Under the pieces are notes generated by a model. That model ran no database searches and was not told the DNA's origin. It was given only the letters and a program-made list of their open reading frames with translations. This document shows, in pieces, positions 1 to 7,123 of a stretch of DNA of 14,440 nt. Source of the DNA: Deltaproteobacteria bacterium (lineage in GTDB: Bacteria > Desulfobacterota > UBA8473); the NCBI GenBank assembly GCA_030643245.1, contig DAOWME010000049.1:1-14440 (forward strand). Reading direction: 5' to 3'. Every line of letters begins with the position of its first letter. Within the stretch, counting starts at the first letter, position 1. The translations under genes were made by a program, and so were the position numbers.

Positions 1-1286
1 CAGATGACCGAGGTGGCATGGTTTGTCTTGGCATCATACATCACATAACCACTAGTCCCACCGCAGAATCCCCGCTTGCCTTCTCCGAATTCCACGCAGC
101 GAGGAATCACAAGCAACCCCTTCCAAGAATCTCCGCCCCGGTCCCAGATCATCTTGTAGTTGATCCAGTAAGTGTCCTTATCGATCCAGTACATGGTCCT
201 TCCGTAATTATAGTAAGGGTCGCGAGGTATCCCTTCTATGAGGATGAAATCCCTCGGCACATAGACCACATTCTGAGGCACCCAAAGCACCGTGTTGGAT
301 GTGCCTTCCACTTCCCATCCCCATTTCAAAGGGATTTCACTTTTCGGATTTCTCCAGCTCCCATCGGGCAATGTTACCACCTTGAGTGTACTCTCTGATG
401 ACTGATCTGACAGGCAGAGTAGCCCCGTCCTTTCTCCGATAATCTTCCACTTCATTGTATGGGTCAGCCCGGCCCATCCGTCTCCGTCGTCCACGCACAC
501 ATCGCTTCCCATCCATGGGTCCGATCTATTTCCTCCTGAAATCTTCTTCACCCTTCTTATGGCCGGGATATAGGCGAATAACTCGTCCTGAGCGCCGTCC
601 AGCTTTCTCCAGGTCAACTGAGCCGTTCCAGCCACATCGTACGGTTCAGTCACTGCCAGGATATCCATGTACTCGCGTTTGTTGGCGTTCCGCGTGGGTC
701 CGTCCGGCCTGGCCCAGAAATAATATTGTGCCCAAAAGGCGTGGATTATCCTCTCAAATCCTCGCGGGCCGATCCATTCCAGGGAGAAGGCCAGCTTGGC
801 GGAGCCCATCCTGCGGACCGAAAGGCCTCGATTATACATGAACTTAATCCCAGCATCCGGGTCGTTCTTAAGGTCAATATTCGGGAAGGGTATCCCGTAT
901 ACCCATAACGGGTGTTTGCCCGTTGCCGTTTCCACGAAGTTATTCTTGGCGTCGAGTTTATATTTGCCGGCATTCTTGGACCCGGCATTTACCCATTCCT
1001 GATCCGGGGCCACATCATACTTCAATTCGCCGATCCTGATATTTACATCGCCCGCCTTGTACCACTCGATGAGTCTCGGCGGAATCATACCCTCAATATT
1101 CTTATAGCCTTCCTTTTCAATTATATCACCAGGTTTCAGACCCGTCTGGTCAAAACGCGCAGCCTGTTTTTCTTCCCATTTTAGATCCACTGCGCTCGCG
1201 CTATGGACGAAAAAAGCCACCATTAGACCCACGATCGAAAACATGAGCAATAACCTTCCAACATTAGACAAATTCTTGATTCGCAT
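1..1286 (-). CDS. DUF1329 family envelope protein (C-terminus cut by window edge)
   Basis: The minus strand is open from an ATG at 1286 to the left edge, giving 428 residues without a stop. A GGGAGGAG ribosome site ends 4 bases before the ATG. Residues 1-32 are a signal peptide: a basic N-terminus (MRIKN), a hydrophobic stretch and an SASA cleavage region, so the protein is exported. The mature part starts VDLKWEEKQAARF and is rich in Trp, Tyr and Asp, with motifs such as IPPRLIEWYKAGD, HPLWVYGIPFPNID, YIPAIRRVKK and GSDVCVDDGDGW, which fit the DUF1329 family (LolA/LolB-like fold, about 450 residues). Known of the family: the genes are regularly next to DUF1302 genes, as here, and the biochemical role is not established; carrying a lipid or hydrophobic ligand to the outer membrane is inferred. 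It is last in the minus-strand transport set but separated from DUF1302 by 1.1 kb of repeat-rich DNA. Only the extreme C-terminus should be missing. Confidence 0.9.
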   Translation of the reverse strand, partial: MRIKNLSNVGRLLLMFSIVGLMVAFFVHSASAVDLKWEEKQAARFDQTGLKPGDIIEKEGYKNIEGMIPPRLIEWYKAGDVNIRIGELKYDVAPDQEWVNAGSKNAGKYKLDAKNNFVETATGKHPLWVYGIPFPNIDLKNDPDAGIKFMYNRGLSVRRMGSAKLAFSLEWIGPRGFERIIHAFWAQYYFWARPDGPTRNANKREYMDILAVTEPYDVAGTAQLTWRKLDGAQDELFAYIPAIRRVKKISGGNRSDPWMGSDVCVDDGDGWAGLTHTMKWKIIGERTGLLCLSDQSSESTLKVVTLPDGSWRNPKSEIPLKWGWEVEGTSNTVLWVPQNVVYVPRDFILIEGIPRDPYYNYGRTMYWIDKDTYWINYKMIWDRGGDSWKGLLVIPRCVEFGEGKRGFCGGTSGYVMYDAKTNHATSVI

Positions 1287-1399
1287 TCAACTCCTCCCGT
1301 TTAACGTAACATCTTATTTGATAGTAGCTGCTTTACCAGTGAGTCAGCACTATCCATAGTGAGTTCGTAACCAAATACAATTTGAACACCAAGTATCGT

Positions 1400-1474
1400 T
1401 TAAAGCTTAGCTGCCGTTCGGATAACAGGCGCCACCTCTCTTAGGCAATATCTCTCTTCTATTGCCTCGTTCAT
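1400..1474 (-). CDS. 24-residue small ORF with strong ribosome site, upstream of DUF1329
   Basis: On the minus strand GAGGAGAGGAGGTGA directly precedes an ATG at 1474; the frame begins MNEAIEERYCLREV, ends TAAKL and stops with TAA. It was too short for a normal gene finder. The protein is basic/polar with no membrane segment, and I do not recognise it. The ribosome site and first codons lie in a 46-bp repeat whose second copy (4521-4566) has GTG in place of ATG and then reads a stop after five codons. It could be a leader peptide for DUF1329, which starts 113 bases further on, or the 5' scrap of a lost gene. Translation is unproven. Confidence 0.35.
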   Translation of the reverse strand: MNEAIEERYCLREVAPVIRTAAKL

Positions 1475-1506
1475 TCACCTCCTCTCCTCAAATAATCGTC
1501 CATTCT
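1461..1506. repeat. 46-bp direct repeat, copy A
   Basis: This matches 4521-4566 at 44 of 46 positions in the same orientation, exactly 3,060 bases away. Its minus strand carries the block GAGGAGAGGAGGTGA and the first codons of a small frame. It lies 174 bases upstream of the DUF1329 start; the other copy lies 228 bases upstream of the DUF1302 start. The two copies thus bracket DUF1302 and the relic-rich gap. Confidence 0.9.
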
Positions 1507-1964
1507 ATCCTTCTAATGGACGAGGCCGAAACAAGTAGCCTGCAAGCAGTATACCTTATCAACTGCACAGGTCGAAATAGTTAGACTATTCCCGCGGTTT
1601 TGCGTTTTCAGCTCGAACAAATCTAAGATTTCCGCTGATACACGCAGAAAATTAACATCTTGATAATCTGAGTCCATCTACGTCCAAAATTTAGCCCAAA
1701 ATTGTTATCGCAACTACTGTGCCAAGACAGGGAAGTATTCCCAAAATCGTCGTGGGTCTTGTCAATAGGGGACTTGAGGAGGATTGCTTACAACCGGTAC
1801 GATCGCTGGGGCTAATAAAAGGTTACCAGTATGCCACACATATCGACAAAACAGCGCAAACCATTGAGCTGAAAGACATAGGGGGTGGGGCGTATTGGCA
1901 ATGCCAGGGCAAAGCGCCACACCAACTTCAGTTGAACGTCGAAGGGGTGAAGTTGTTTCCCTCG

Positions 1965-1985
1965 TTCCTACGCTTTGCGTTGGAA
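1965..1985. repeat. Short palindrome TTCCTACGC-ttt-GCGTTGGAA
   Basis: Arms of 9 bases with one mismatch flank a 3-base loop. The sequence resembles the dispersed 'TTCCCACGC...GCGTGGGAA' intergenic palindromes seen in many bacterial genomes (from memory, not searched). It abuts the end of the methylase-type relic and marks this gap as a landing zone for small repeats. Confidence 0.5.
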
Positions 1986-1991
1986 TGCATA

Positions 1992-2291
1992 TCATTCTGC
2001 ATACATTCCGGATGCACACTCTCCTGCCATAATTAGATAAGCCCTATTATGCTTGTGCGCCTTTTTGTAAAACGCAAGCTGATCAAGAATTGTCTGCGCC
2101 TGCTTTTCCGATAAATCATCGGCTCAGTCCATCCATGCTTTTCTGCAACCTGGGGAACGGTAAAGCCTCGTGACAAATCGCTATTTGGCGGATTTGCCAA
2201 TCCTGGCAATTTCGTCAAATGATCAGATAGTTGATCGGGGAATACCCAATCTCTTTGCAATCCTCTACTGGGGTATCCCAAGCTGCCTCAT
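1992..2291 (-). pseudogene. Decayed helix-turn-helix / DNA-methylase-type gene relic
   Basis: Reading the minus strand from an ATG at 2291 gives MRQLGIPQ, an in-frame TAG, then RIAKRLGIPRSTI, which looks like a helix-turn-helix. The frame then fails. The next frame takes over at once with SDHLTKLPGLANPPNSD and continues to VPQVAEKHGWTEP, so the pieces join into one sensible protein if about two bases near 2225 were lost and a CAG became TAG. From memory, 'VAEKHGWTEPM' after an N-terminal HTH is typical of a family of bacterial DNA modification methylases; I could not search this. Past 2124 the first frame resumes as ADDLSEKQAQTILDQL and runs 43 codons to a TGA at 1992-1994; I do not recognise that part. 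No methylase catalytic motif (DPPY-type) is present, so at most the N-terminus survives. The 5' end stops about 14 bases from the hairpin repeat at 2305-2380. Confidence 0.55.
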
Positions 2292-2304
2292 GCGAAATAA
2301 AGTA

Positions 2305-2380
2305 AGGGACGTGGCCGAAATAACTTCCCCATTTGTACATCTGAGCGCCAACTTGAGGAAGTTATTTAGGCCACGTCCCT
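2305..2380. repeat. Long hairpin made of two inverted GGGACGTGGCC-type repeats
   Basis: AGGGACGTGGCC (2305-2316) pairs perfectly with GGCCACGTCCCT (2369-2380). After one mismatch AAATAACTTCC (2318-2328) pairs with GGAAGTTATTT (2357-2367), leaving a loop of 28 bases. The right half (2339-2379, read in reverse complement) matches 12438-12478 at 36 of 41 bases, so this is a dispersed element in a double inverted arrangement, like the paired repeats called REP/BIME in other bacteria. It lies 3' of DUF1302 and could act as a transcript-end hairpin, but no T-run follows on either strand. Confidence 0.85.
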
Positions 2381-2382
2381 AA

Positions 2383-2407
2383 TCCCCTTCTCGCGGGGAG
2401 AAGGGGA
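2383..2407. repeat. Hairpin TCCCCTTCTC / GAGAAGGGGA beyond the DUF1302 stop
   Basis: Perfect 10-base arms with a 5-base loop (GCGGG) begin 8 bases past the DUF1302 stop codon in the direction of transcription. Position and strength suggest a 3'-end or RNA-stabilising structure. There is no T-run after it on the minus strand (the sequence goes on GATTAGGG), so I do not call an intrinsic terminator. Confidence 0.6.
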
Positions 2408-2414
2408 CGATAAT

Positions 2415-4292
2415 CTACCAGTTATACCCGACCCTGAATGATAGCTCGCCGATGCGTGTCAGGTCGACCGGCTGCGTGAAGGGGGTAATGGACCCTGGGG
2501 AGCCGCCCGGATCGCCCCAGAACGACATCTGGCTGATCTTGAAAAACAACCTTCCGTCTCTGGAATACTTTACGGACGCCATGGTCATCCAGACATCTTC
2601 GGTATCATACATGACAAAGAGCTCCGGGTGAATCTGTCCGTGTAGATAATCCGTATAGAAGAAACCGGTGATCCTGTAATTATCCTGTTTGTCCCATGGC
2701 CGCCACGTAGAGTCGTTATCCCACTCGTGAATATGCCGCCAGTAAAACTGCCACGATGTGCCGATCATGTCATTCGGGTTGAGCCACCTTATCCACAGAT
2801 CCTTGTCAAGACCGATCAAGCTTTGATAGGTGCGGTACCCCACGGAAGATGTGTAGTCACCCGATATCTTCCCGGACCACGCGGGATTATCTTGATCAAA
2901 CCTGTGGTAAAGCCAGTTCATGAGTTCGCTTTCCACAACCATTGTGAGGTCTGTAAAGTACATTTTGTTCGTCATGCACCCTTCACCCCTGAGGACCGCA
3001 TTTATGGAGGAGAGGTACGTGTTGAAAGAAGCCCCGTACATGTCCTGTTCAGGATGTATCGCCCATGCTGTATTTGTCGTTATGGCTTGTGAGAGATCGA
3101 AGCTGGGGTAGTCCTGAAACCCGTGGAAATAGAAGAGGTTCCCCACAAAAGACCCGTAGGCCGCCTGGAGCCTCACCCCATATTCCATGTTATCGATAGT
3201 ATTACCCGGTACAACCTGCTTTACATGAACGGGAAGGGACGTCAACAATCCTGCGCTTGTAAGGGGCAGGTTATTAATCAGCATGGGTAGATCGAAGCCG
3301 GGAACATCACCGTGGAGGATGGTAGGAATCATGCTGACAATCTGTTGGTTAGTTAAACCACTAGCAACATCGGGGGGCAATAACCCTCCTCCTACTATCA
3401 GCTCTTTAATCCGGCCCATAAGGACGGGGGAATCGGGGAAGAGGTTGTGGTCCATCCCTTCTTCCCTCACATATGGCACAAGTTCCCCGACCATGTCTAT
3501 ATTGACACCCAAAAGACCAGGCATATTCCTTTCTTTCAACTGCTTGAACCCAAACGCATACGGCGAGTTACAGTTGTAGTCTAGGTATTGTGTATCGTGT
3601 AACGGCGCAAATTGCTGGGGCCTGATATCAGGGATGAGGGCAACCTCAAAACCTATGTCGTGGAGCGGACCGATGTTGGCCCTGGAGTAATTAAGCCGAC
3701 CCATCCAGAGCGGGGTCGCCAGTTCCTCGGGTGTCTCAAAGAACATAAGGACACTGTTGTCATAGGGATTTAAGATATTGACCACGTTGAAGCCGTCCGC
3801 CTCTCCCCACTGCACTATCTGCCTTCCAAGGCGCAAGGTGACGCTCTGAAACTCGGTCTCACCCACAATGTCTATAAAGGCCTCGCGTAAGTCGTTCTCA
3901 TACTCGATGTCGTCTTTGCCCAAGTCGAAGTCAGCTGCAGACTTTTCATTGATGGCCTCGGCTCCGGGCGGGTCCTGCCAGGCATCCCTGTCCTTGCAGA
4001 CATCAAAGATCGCGTCATACGCGCCCCTATAGCTGAGAAAGATCTTGTCGAGCCTTAAAGCAGGTTCCAGCTCATATTCCAGCCTTGCCGTAACGTCGAA
4101 CTTCAGCTCATTCCGCCACTGTATGCCCTTGGCTTGATCAAATACATCATACTGGAACCCGTTGGTATCCCTCAACACGAATGTTGACTGGACGCGCCCG
4201 TGAAACTCCGTGTCCAGCGCCTGGCTATAATCCATACAGAACCACAGCGTAAAAAATACACCCAACGCCACGATTCTTAAAAATCCGATCAT
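2415..4292 (-). CDS. DUF1302 family outer-membrane beta-barrel protein
   Basis: This gene encodes 625 residues. AAAGGAG lies 8 bases before the ATG. Residues 1-25 form a signal peptide (MIGFLRIVALGVFF..., cleavage likely after SQA). The mature protein starts LDTEFHGRVQSTFVLRDTNG and contains LRLGRQIVQWGEADGFN followed by NILNPYD (about 154-178), the family's characteristic 'GRQ-xx-WGE...NPxD' block. It ends LSFRVGYNW; an aromatic last residue with alternating hydrophobic positions is the usual outer-membrane barrel signal. Cys100, Cys244 and Cys439 are roughly placed, and disulfides are possible. Known of the family: about 500-650 residues, paired with DUF1329, transport role inferred and not demonstrated. 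The gene follows the RND exporter after a 343-base gap, so it probably acts as the outer-membrane partner. No truncation or frameshift is visible. Confidence 0.9.
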   Translation of the reverse strand: MIGFLRIVALGVFFTLWFCMDYSQALDTEFHGRVQSTFVLRDTNGFQYDVFDQAKGIQWRNELKFDVTARLEYELEPALRLDKIFLSYRGAYDAIFDVCKDRDAWQDPPGAEAINEKSAADFDLGKDDIEYENDLREAFIDIVGETEFQSVTLRLGRQIVQWGEADGFNVVNILNPYDNSVLMFFETPEELATPLWMGRLNYSRANIGPLHDIGFEVALIPDIRPQQFAPLHDTQYLDYNCNSPYAFGFKQLKERNMPGLLGVNIDMVGELVPYVREEGMDHNLFPDSPVLMGRIKELIVGGGLLPPDVASGLTNQQIVSMIPTILHGDVPGFDLPMLINNLPLTSAGLLTSLPVHVKQVVPGNTIDNMEYGVRLQAAYGSFVGNLFYFHGFQDYPSFDLSQAITTNTAWAIHPEQDMYGASFNTYLSSINAVLRGEGCMTNKMYFTDLTMVVESELMNWLYHRFDQDNPAWSGKISGDYTSSVGYRTYQSLIGLDKDLWIRWLNPNDMIGTSWQFYWRHIHEWDNDSTWRPWDKQDNYRITGFFYTDYLHGQIHPELFVMYDTEDVWMTMASVKYSRDGRLFFKISQMSFWGDPGGSPGSITPFTQPVDLTRIGELSFRVGYNW

Positions 4293-4407
4293 CTCATCTT
4301 CTCCTTTCTACATAAAGTAGTTTGTCTAGATTAACACGTACATAATTCAAGCCCTTTCCGGCCTGAAGAGAAGCGCAACCACACAGCTCTCATTCGCGAA
4401 GTTCAGC

Positions 4408-4430
4408 CCGGCAATCTGGAAGATTGCCGG
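4408..4430. repeat. Perfect hairpin CCGGCAATC-tggaa-GATTGCCGG
   Basis: Nine-base arms and a 5-base loop lie between the RND stop and the DUF1302 start. No T-run follows on the minus strand, so this is more likely an mRNA processing or stability element, or a small dispersed palindrome, than a terminator. Confidence 0.7.
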
Positions 4431-4520
4431 TATTTCTCAGGCTTATCACTTTTGAGACCATACGCAACTTCTCTACCATAAACATCCTCTGGTTGAACAT
4501 GGGGTTGTTCCAAAAGCTAA

Positions 4521-4566
4521 ATTGCCTCGTTCACTCACCTCCTCTCCTCAAATAATCATCCATTCT
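4521..4566. repeat. 46-bp direct repeat, copy B
   Basis: This is the same-orientation partner of 1461-1506, with two substitutions. On the minus strand it carries the same AGGAGGTGA ribosome-like block, but the start codon is GTG and the frame ends after five codons (MNEAI, TAG at 4517-4519). It lies 228 bases upstream of the DUF1302 start. Confidence 0.9.
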
Positions 4567-4583
4567 TTAAAATTCCATACCTA

Positions 4584-4596
4584 AAGGGACGTGGCC
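4584..4596. repeat. Partial copy of the GGGACGTGGCC dispersed repeat
   Basis: AAGGGACGTGGCC is identical to 2304-2316. The flanking sequence then diverges (TTTTACAGAACGGGCGCT), so only the tip of the element is present. It lies 39 bases past the RND exporter stop in the direction of transcription. Confidence 0.55.
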
Positions 4597-4635
4597 TTTT
4601 ACAGAACGGGCGCTGGTTGGTTTCAGGTTCAGAAA

Positions 4636-7041
4636 TCAGGCTGCATTGCCTTTTCCCATATTCTTTACCCATACGGGTTTGATGGTACCCACCAATGAAG
4701 GTATGAAGATCAAGGCGCTCATCATGTTGAAAACCATGAGCAAAAGGATAAGCAACCCCATCTGGGCGGGAAATTTTATCGTTGAAAATACCCAGAGACC
4801 AACCCCTAAAGCCAATGTCACGGCGGTAAACATTATTACCTTTCCTGTTGAGATCAAGGCAGTCAACCTCGCAAGGTTGAAATCATCTTGAATAATACAC
4901 TCTTCGTGAAGCCTGCTCATCAAGTAAATCCCATAGTCAATACCGACCCCGACACCTATCGCTGTGACCGGCAATGAACTAATATTCAGATCTATTTTAA
5001 ACAATAACATGATAAGCTCACACATTATCTGAGCTACCGCCAAAGGGATTAAAAGGATAAACCCCGCCTTGAACGAACGATATGTAAAGGTGCAAAGGAG
5101 GAAAACAGTTATAAATATCACAACAAGGATCGCCCAGTAAGACCATTCCACCTCCTCATTAACTGCGGCAAGTATCCCCAGGATCCCACCCGCGAGCTTT
5201 ATCTCTATCTTCGATTCCGGATCCTCATTTATCTTCATCCCAAACCCCTTGAGTTTACTGATGGCCCCCTTAATACTGTCATGATTGTATTTTCGCAAGA
5301 ATGCCGTCACATTGGAATTGGTATAGTCAGGGAGACTTACGAATTGATCCATCTCGCCGGGCGCCATGCTCGCGGACAATATCCAGAATATCTGACCCAA
5401 GTCTCGCCGCGACCGGGGGACCATATCCCATGCAGGGTATCCTTCATGATACATCCTGTAAACCTTGCGCACCAGATCGGCCAGGCTCAGGGTGCCGCCG
5501 ACATTTTCAATCTCGTGCTGCATAAAGGATTGCAAATCTTCCATGACCTTGAGGGACACCCTGTCCTTGATAGCCTCTCGCTCTGAGCCTTTCAACACCA
5601 CCACCAGCCGCGACGCCCCTGCAAAGTCTACATTCATCTTCTGCATCGCAATGTTATAAGGGTGATCAGCATAGAGCACGGCCCCCCCGGCGCTGGAATC
5701 CCCCACTTTCAAGTGTTTGGTAGTGATGTATCCTCCGCCGAAGATAACAACAAGAGCGAAAGTCACTACCGCCCACTTCGCTTTTGGACCCGACATGCGG
5801 TACATGAGGTTCGTAAAAAGGGCGTATATGCTCCTTTCCGTAAGGACGGATGTTTCGGCCTTTTTCTCCATGAGACGCTTGTCGTCGAGAGAGGGTGAGT
5901 AGAACAGGGAAATCAAAATGGGGTTAAAGACCACAACGGACACAAAGATACTGATAATCCAGAAGGAAGAAAAATAGGCAAGCTTCTGCATGAGAGGGAT
6001 GGTTGCGATGGCAATGGTCAGAACACCCAGACCATCGGTTATGATGGCCAGACATGCCGGCGGATAAAGCGCTGCATAGGCCTTAACAATAGCCTTGTCC
6101 TTATCACCACATTCCACAAACTCCTGGTGAAACCGTTCAAGACACTGACATGAGTGGGACAACGCCCGGGCGGAAAGCAGGATAGGGACAACCAGGAGCA
6201 AGGGGTCGATATTGATCCCCAGCGCCGCAGCAAAACCTAGGCCCCACAATGCGCTTACCAGGCCCGAACTTAACGGGATCATCACGCCTGCTAGGCTTCG
6301 AAAGTACACAAAAAGGAGGATAATGAGCGCTGTTGTGGTAATCCCTAGAATCATATAGATCTGAGCGCGATAGTAACTCACCCACGCATAGAGCATAGGA
6401 TAGCCGGCTATGAAACAATCATGGTTATCATCCGCTATTGATGCCGTCAATTTTCTTACCGACTTAAACAGATAATTCAGATCGACGCCCTCTTCCCAGA
6501 AACCGGCATAGACAACCGTGGATCTGTCATCGAGGGATATGTAAAAACCCCGGATCCCTTCATTTGAGTAGACGGTTTTTTTAAACTTCTCGCATTCTGC
6601 AGAAGTCTGAGGCACCCTCGGGTACATCAAGGGAAACATCCCTATCCCCTGATAACTCAGAACGATTTTCTTTACCCTCGGATGCGCAATGGAATTAACC
6701 TGGATCGGATTACACCCCCGGATACTCAAGACCCCCAAGGTTAAGTCATTAATCTTTTTCATTGTATCAGGGTTATAGATATCCCCTTTACCTTCTTTCC
6801 TTTCAAGGATAATCGTGAGTACGTTTGCAGAACCAAACATACCGCGAAATTCTTTGTATAACTGTATATAGGGGTGTTTTGGGGGATAGATCTCAAAGAA
6901 GTCAGTCCTCACCTCCATCTTCTTGACGACACTAATAGCCGCTAAAATTGAGATAATAGACATTATGATGAGAATCGCAACCTTTTGTCTCACCTGAAAT
7001 TCAACAAGCTTTTCCCATAGTTTACTCGCTGTTTCTTTCAT
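4636..7041 (-). CDS. RND/MMPL superfamily transporter
   Basis: An 801-residue inner-membrane transporter with the duplicated RND layout: TM1 (about 20-40), a first periplasmic domain (about 41-225), a membrane block of about five helices (226-385), TM7 (about 423-440), a second periplasmic domain (441-630) and a final helix block (635-785). The second half carries AIGVGVGIDYGIYLMSR (694-710), the GxxxDY signature whose Asp (D702) belongs to the proton path. Length and layout match the lipid-transporting branch (HpnN/MmpL-like, about 800 residues) rather than the 1,030-residue AcrB type. There is no membrane-fusion-protein gene nearby, as expected for this branch. The substrate is unknown; a hydrophobic compound is inferred. 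The start is the first ATG after an in-frame TAA. The only Shine-Dalgarno (AAGGAG) is 15 bases upstream, inside an 8-codon frame (7044-7070) ending 2 bases before the ATG, so coupled re-initiation is possible. It lies 82 bases after the Ycf48 gene. Confidence 0.93.
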   Translation of the reverse strand: MKETASKLWEKLVEFQVRQKVAILIIMSIISILAAISVVKKMEVRTDFFEIYPPKHPYIQLYKEFRGMFGSANVLTIILERKEGKGDIYNPDTMKKINDLTLGVLSIRGCNPIQVNSIAHPRVKKIVLSYQGIGMFPLMYPRVPQTSAECEKFKKTVYSNEGIRGFYISLDDRSTVVYAGFWEEGVDLNYLFKSVRKLTASIADDNHDCFIAGYPMLYAWVSYYRAQIYMILGITTTALIILLFVYFRSLAGVMIPLSSGLVSALWGLGFAAALGINIDPLLLVVPILLSARALSHSCQCLERFHQEFVECGDKDKAIVKAYAALYPPACLAIITDGLGVLTIAIATIPLMQKLAYFSSFWIISIFVSVVVFNPILISLFYSPSLDDKRLMEKKAETSVLTERSIYALFTNLMYRMSGPKAKWAVVTFALVVIFGGGYITTKHLKVGDSSAGGAVLYADHPYNIAMQKMNVDFAGASRLVVVLKGSEREAIKDRVSLKVMEDLQSFMQHEIENVGGTLSLADLVRKVYRMYHEGYPAWDMVPRSRRDLGQIFWILSASMAPGEMDQFVSLPDYTNSNVTAFLRKYNHDSIKGAISKLKGFGMKINEDPESKIEIKLAGGILGILAAVNEEVEWSYWAILVVIFITVFLLCTFTYRSFKAGFILLIPLAVAQIMCELIMLLFKIDLNISSLPVTAIGVGVGIDYGIYLMSRLHEECIIQDDFNLARLTALISTGKVIMFTAVTLALGVGLWVFSTIKFPAQMGLLILLLMVFNMMSALIFIPSLVGTIKPVWVKNMGKGNAA

Positions 7042-7123
7042 CGCTACTTACCAAAGCTCCTTTCGCTCATGGATTAATCTGCCTTTATGACCGGCGCGAA
7101 CCTAGGGGCAAACCCCACATCAG

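Larger units (their letters stand above)
1287..2414. other. Repeat- and relic-rich gap between the DUF1302 and DUF1329 genes
   Basis: These 1.1 kb interrupt an otherwise compact minus-strand gene set. From right to left they hold a short GC-rich hairpin just past the DUF1302 stop, a long hairpin repeat, a decayed methylase-type relic, a small palindrome, about 450 bases in which I see no convincing gene (1507-1964), one copy of a 46-bp direct repeat, a 24-codon frame with a strong ribosome site, and 113 bases leading to DUF1329. A plus-strand frame at 1719-2036 starts with GTG, has no ribosome site and runs through the palindrome and the relic, so I do not count it. A weak minus-strand sigma-54-like match (GG-N10-GC with a TTGCA -12 box) lies at 1541-1556; its -24 box is poor. 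Confidence 0.7.
4293..4635. other. Gap between RND exporter and DUF1302 genes
   Basis: There is no gene here. The gap contains a 13-base fragment of the dispersed repeat (4584-4596), copy B of the 46-bp direct repeat (4521-4566) and a perfect 9-base-arm hairpin (4408-4430). I see no convincing promoter for DUF1302. A GG-N10-GC match on the minus strand around 4398-4409 has poor boxes and is ignored. Confidence 0.7.

Noticed and set aside
1719..2036. 105-codon plus-strand frame starting with GTG
   Set aside because: It has no ribosome site, opposes the direction of all neighbours, and runs through a palindromic repeat and the end of the methylase-type relic.
4408..4430. Intrinsic terminator between the RND and DUF1302 genes
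   Set aside because: The hairpin is perfect, but no T-run follows in the minus direction, so termination is not supported.
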